Positions 5,591 through 6,234 of a stretch of DNA of 6,234 nt are shown here, piece after piece. The DNA lies in contig JAAURO010000112.1 of assembly GCA_012032215.1 (NCBI GenBank), forward strand, positions 1-6,234. Reading direction: 5' to 3'. Every line of letters starts with the position of its first letter. The stretch's first letter is position 1. The notes beneath the pieces were generated by a model. It searched no databases, was not told the DNA's origin, and saw only the letters and a list, made by a program, of their open reading frames with translations. The position numbers and the translations under genes were made by a program. This DNA comes from Limnobacter sp. Lineage in GTDB: Bacteria; Pseudomonadota; Gammaproteobacteria; Burkholderiales; Burkholderiaceae_B.

Positions 5591-6234
5591 GCCTTTGGCG
5601 GGGGCACCACAAATTCAATGGCCACAAGTAGCGCTCTCTGTGCCAAATTGAATTCTTCTTCAATTTCAAGGTCGGGCACAACAACACTCTGCCCACCGGC
5701 AAACACATTGGATGAACCCTGCTTGATGGGAGCGCCGCACACGGTTTTGTCATCGATTCGCGCAACGGGTGAGCCATTGACGAACACGGTTTCACTGCCA
5801 CTGGCAATCAGGGGGGCGGGCGGGCTGTGTTTGACGCAGGCCACTTTATCAACTCCAGCGCGGGCAACTGGTTTGCCGTTGATAAACACGTTGGGTGATC
5901 CGTCTTTAATTGGGCCATCATCAGCAGGTGAAAGGCTCTCTATCCAAGACGTTACGCCGCTGCTCAGTTTTCCGATTTGTTTGGCAAGCGCCAAACCAAC
6001 CAGGGCACCCACTGCAATGGCGGCGCCCCCTGTCAGTCCAATGGCTGCTGTCACTGCAACTGCCGCAGCTGCAGCCACCACCGCACCCACCACAGCACCT
6101 GCTAGAGCAGCAAAAAAACTGCTGTGTTTGATGTGGTGGCCTTGGGTGGCAATCGGTTTGGGGTCGGATGGTGCGGCCTCTTGTGCGCCCAGCAAAGGCC
6201 CCAGGAGAAAACCACCAAGAGTGCTGCCAGCAAC
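5518..6234 (-). CDS. N-terminal segment: transmembrane region plus PAAR domain (5'-partial)
   Basis: The frame is open from the window edge, so the true start is upstream; the TTG at 6195 is only an internal candidate. Visible residues about 40-85 form two alanine/glycine-rich hydrophobic stretches (FFAALAGAVVGAVVAAAAAV, then GGAAIAVGALVGLALA). Such segments are bound by Eag chaperones in known PAAR-Rhs effectors. Residues about 107-181 hold three PAAR-like units: GSPNVFINGKPVARAG, GSETVFVNGSPVARID and GSSNVFAGG, with Cys and His (VACVKH, KTVCGAPI) suited to the metal site at the PAAR tip. PAAR proteins cap the VgrG spike and couple cargo to type VI secretion. The frame leaves the homologous reading at the C-run (5600-5604): VVPP should continue AKGMVAGAAK, but the given sequence reads KAWLLGRPKL and stops at 5518. 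Expected partners (VgrG, EagR) would lie outside the window. Confidence 0.88.
   Translation of the reverse strand, partial: VAGSTLGGFLLGPLLGAQEAAPSDPKPIATQGHHIKHSSFFAALAGAVVGAVVAAAAAVAVTAAIGLTGGAAIAVGALVGLALAKQIGKLSSGVTSWIESLSPADDGPIKDGSPNVFINGKPVARAGVDKVACVKHSPPAPLIASGSETVFVNGSPVARIDDKTVCGAPIKQGSSNVFAGGQSVVVPDLEIEEEFNLAQRALLVAIEFVVPPPKAWLLGRPKLWRMPPKPFPKCCQQP
5600..5604 (-). other. Frameshift site 1: between PAAR and Rhs segments
   Basis: A run of five C on the coding strand would need to be six to join VVPP to AKGMVAGAAK in one frame. The upstream frame stops at 5518 and the Rhs frame has a TGA about 20 bases upstream of the run, so the shift must lie between them; the C-run is the obvious candidate. 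Confidence 0.75.

Larger units (their letters stand above)
1507..6234 (-). pseudogene. PAAR-Rhs polymorphic toxin, 5'-partial, interrupted by three single-base frameshifts
   Basis: This is the whole locus, of which the four open segments below are pieces. In order it encodes hydrophobic segments, PAAR motifs, a DUF6531-like domain (GHPVDVVTG, LPGPIPLVWQRHW), YD/RHS repeats, the Rhs core (RYYDPASGQF, DPIGLA, VDPLGL) and a variable C-terminal tip. This domain order is that of T6SS-delivered Rhs effectors, which ride on VgrG and release a C-terminal toxin. Adding one base at each of three sites (about 5600-5604, 3234-3236, 1984-1986) restores a single frame of about 1576 visible residues, a normal length for the family; the start lies beyond 6234. 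No other inactivating change was seen. Sequencing error in homopolymers is as likely as true decay, so 'pseudogene' here means 'frame not intact as given'. Domain identity is near certain; functional state is not. Confidence 0.9.

Noticed and set aside
2004..5651. Several plus-strand open frames of 66-173 codons opposite the Rhs gene.
   Set aside because: They are antisense shadows of Rhs coding sequence, with repetitive Val/Gly/Leu-rich translations from YD-repeat codons and no support of their own.
5720..5925. Threefold repetition of the GS-x-x-VF-x-NG-x-PVAR motif as an unusual internal duplication.
   Set aside because: This repetition is the normal make-up of PAAR domains and needs no special explanation.

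Overview
The window is dominated by one large minus-strand gene of the polymorphic toxin class. It is a PAAR-Rhs effector of the kind loaded on type VI secretion spikes, so the host is probably a Gram-negative (proteobacterial) species with moderate-to-high GC. No species can be named from this sequence. Read right to left (the direction of transcription), the gene enters the window already open at position 6234. It encodes a glycine/alanine-rich membrane-segment region, PAAR-type repeats, a DUF6531-like entry domain, a long run of YD/RHS repeats, and the Rhs core with its DPIGLA...VDPLGL self-cleavage signature. It ends in a 137-residue variable C-terminal tip (toxin) at 1507. About 1576 residues are visible if repaired.

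The reading frame is broken three times, near 5600-5604, 3234-3236 and 1984-1986. In each case the homologous reading resumes if exactly one base is added back, always in the same direction and in or beside a short run of one base. The gene is therefore either a pseudogene or an intact gene with homopolymer-type sequencing errors. As given, it splits into four open segments: PAAR, first Rhs part, second Rhs part, and toxin tip.

The toxin tip and the small downstream gene (probable cognate immunity gene) form an AT-rich island, about 20-37% GC per 60-base line from 1164 to about 1920. The flanks are at about 52-67%. The island's right edge coincides with the VDPLGL junction, the usual exchange point for Rhs tips. 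Its left edge is abrupt, at a TGCCTC hexanucleotide repeat (1131-1163). The immunity reading frame lacks a stop at the end of the island and runs through the repeat (as Ala-Glu dipeptides) into GC-rich DNA, ending at 936. This suggests a junction at which the native 3' end was lost or altered.

The left kilobase (1-1020) has no gene I can identify. It holds a 322-codon plus-strand open frame of odd composition, several short minus-strand gene-like fragments, a lone Rhs-junction-like motif at 672-689, and a cluster of five GCATGC palindromes. It may be a decayed tip/immunity remnant, but this is weakly supported.

Functional reading: Eag-type chaperones would usually bind the membrane segments, the PAAR part would cap the VgrG spike, the Rhs repeats would form a shell around the toxin, the core would cleave the tip free, and the downstream gene would protect the producer. 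The molecular activity of the toxin is not recognisable from sequence.
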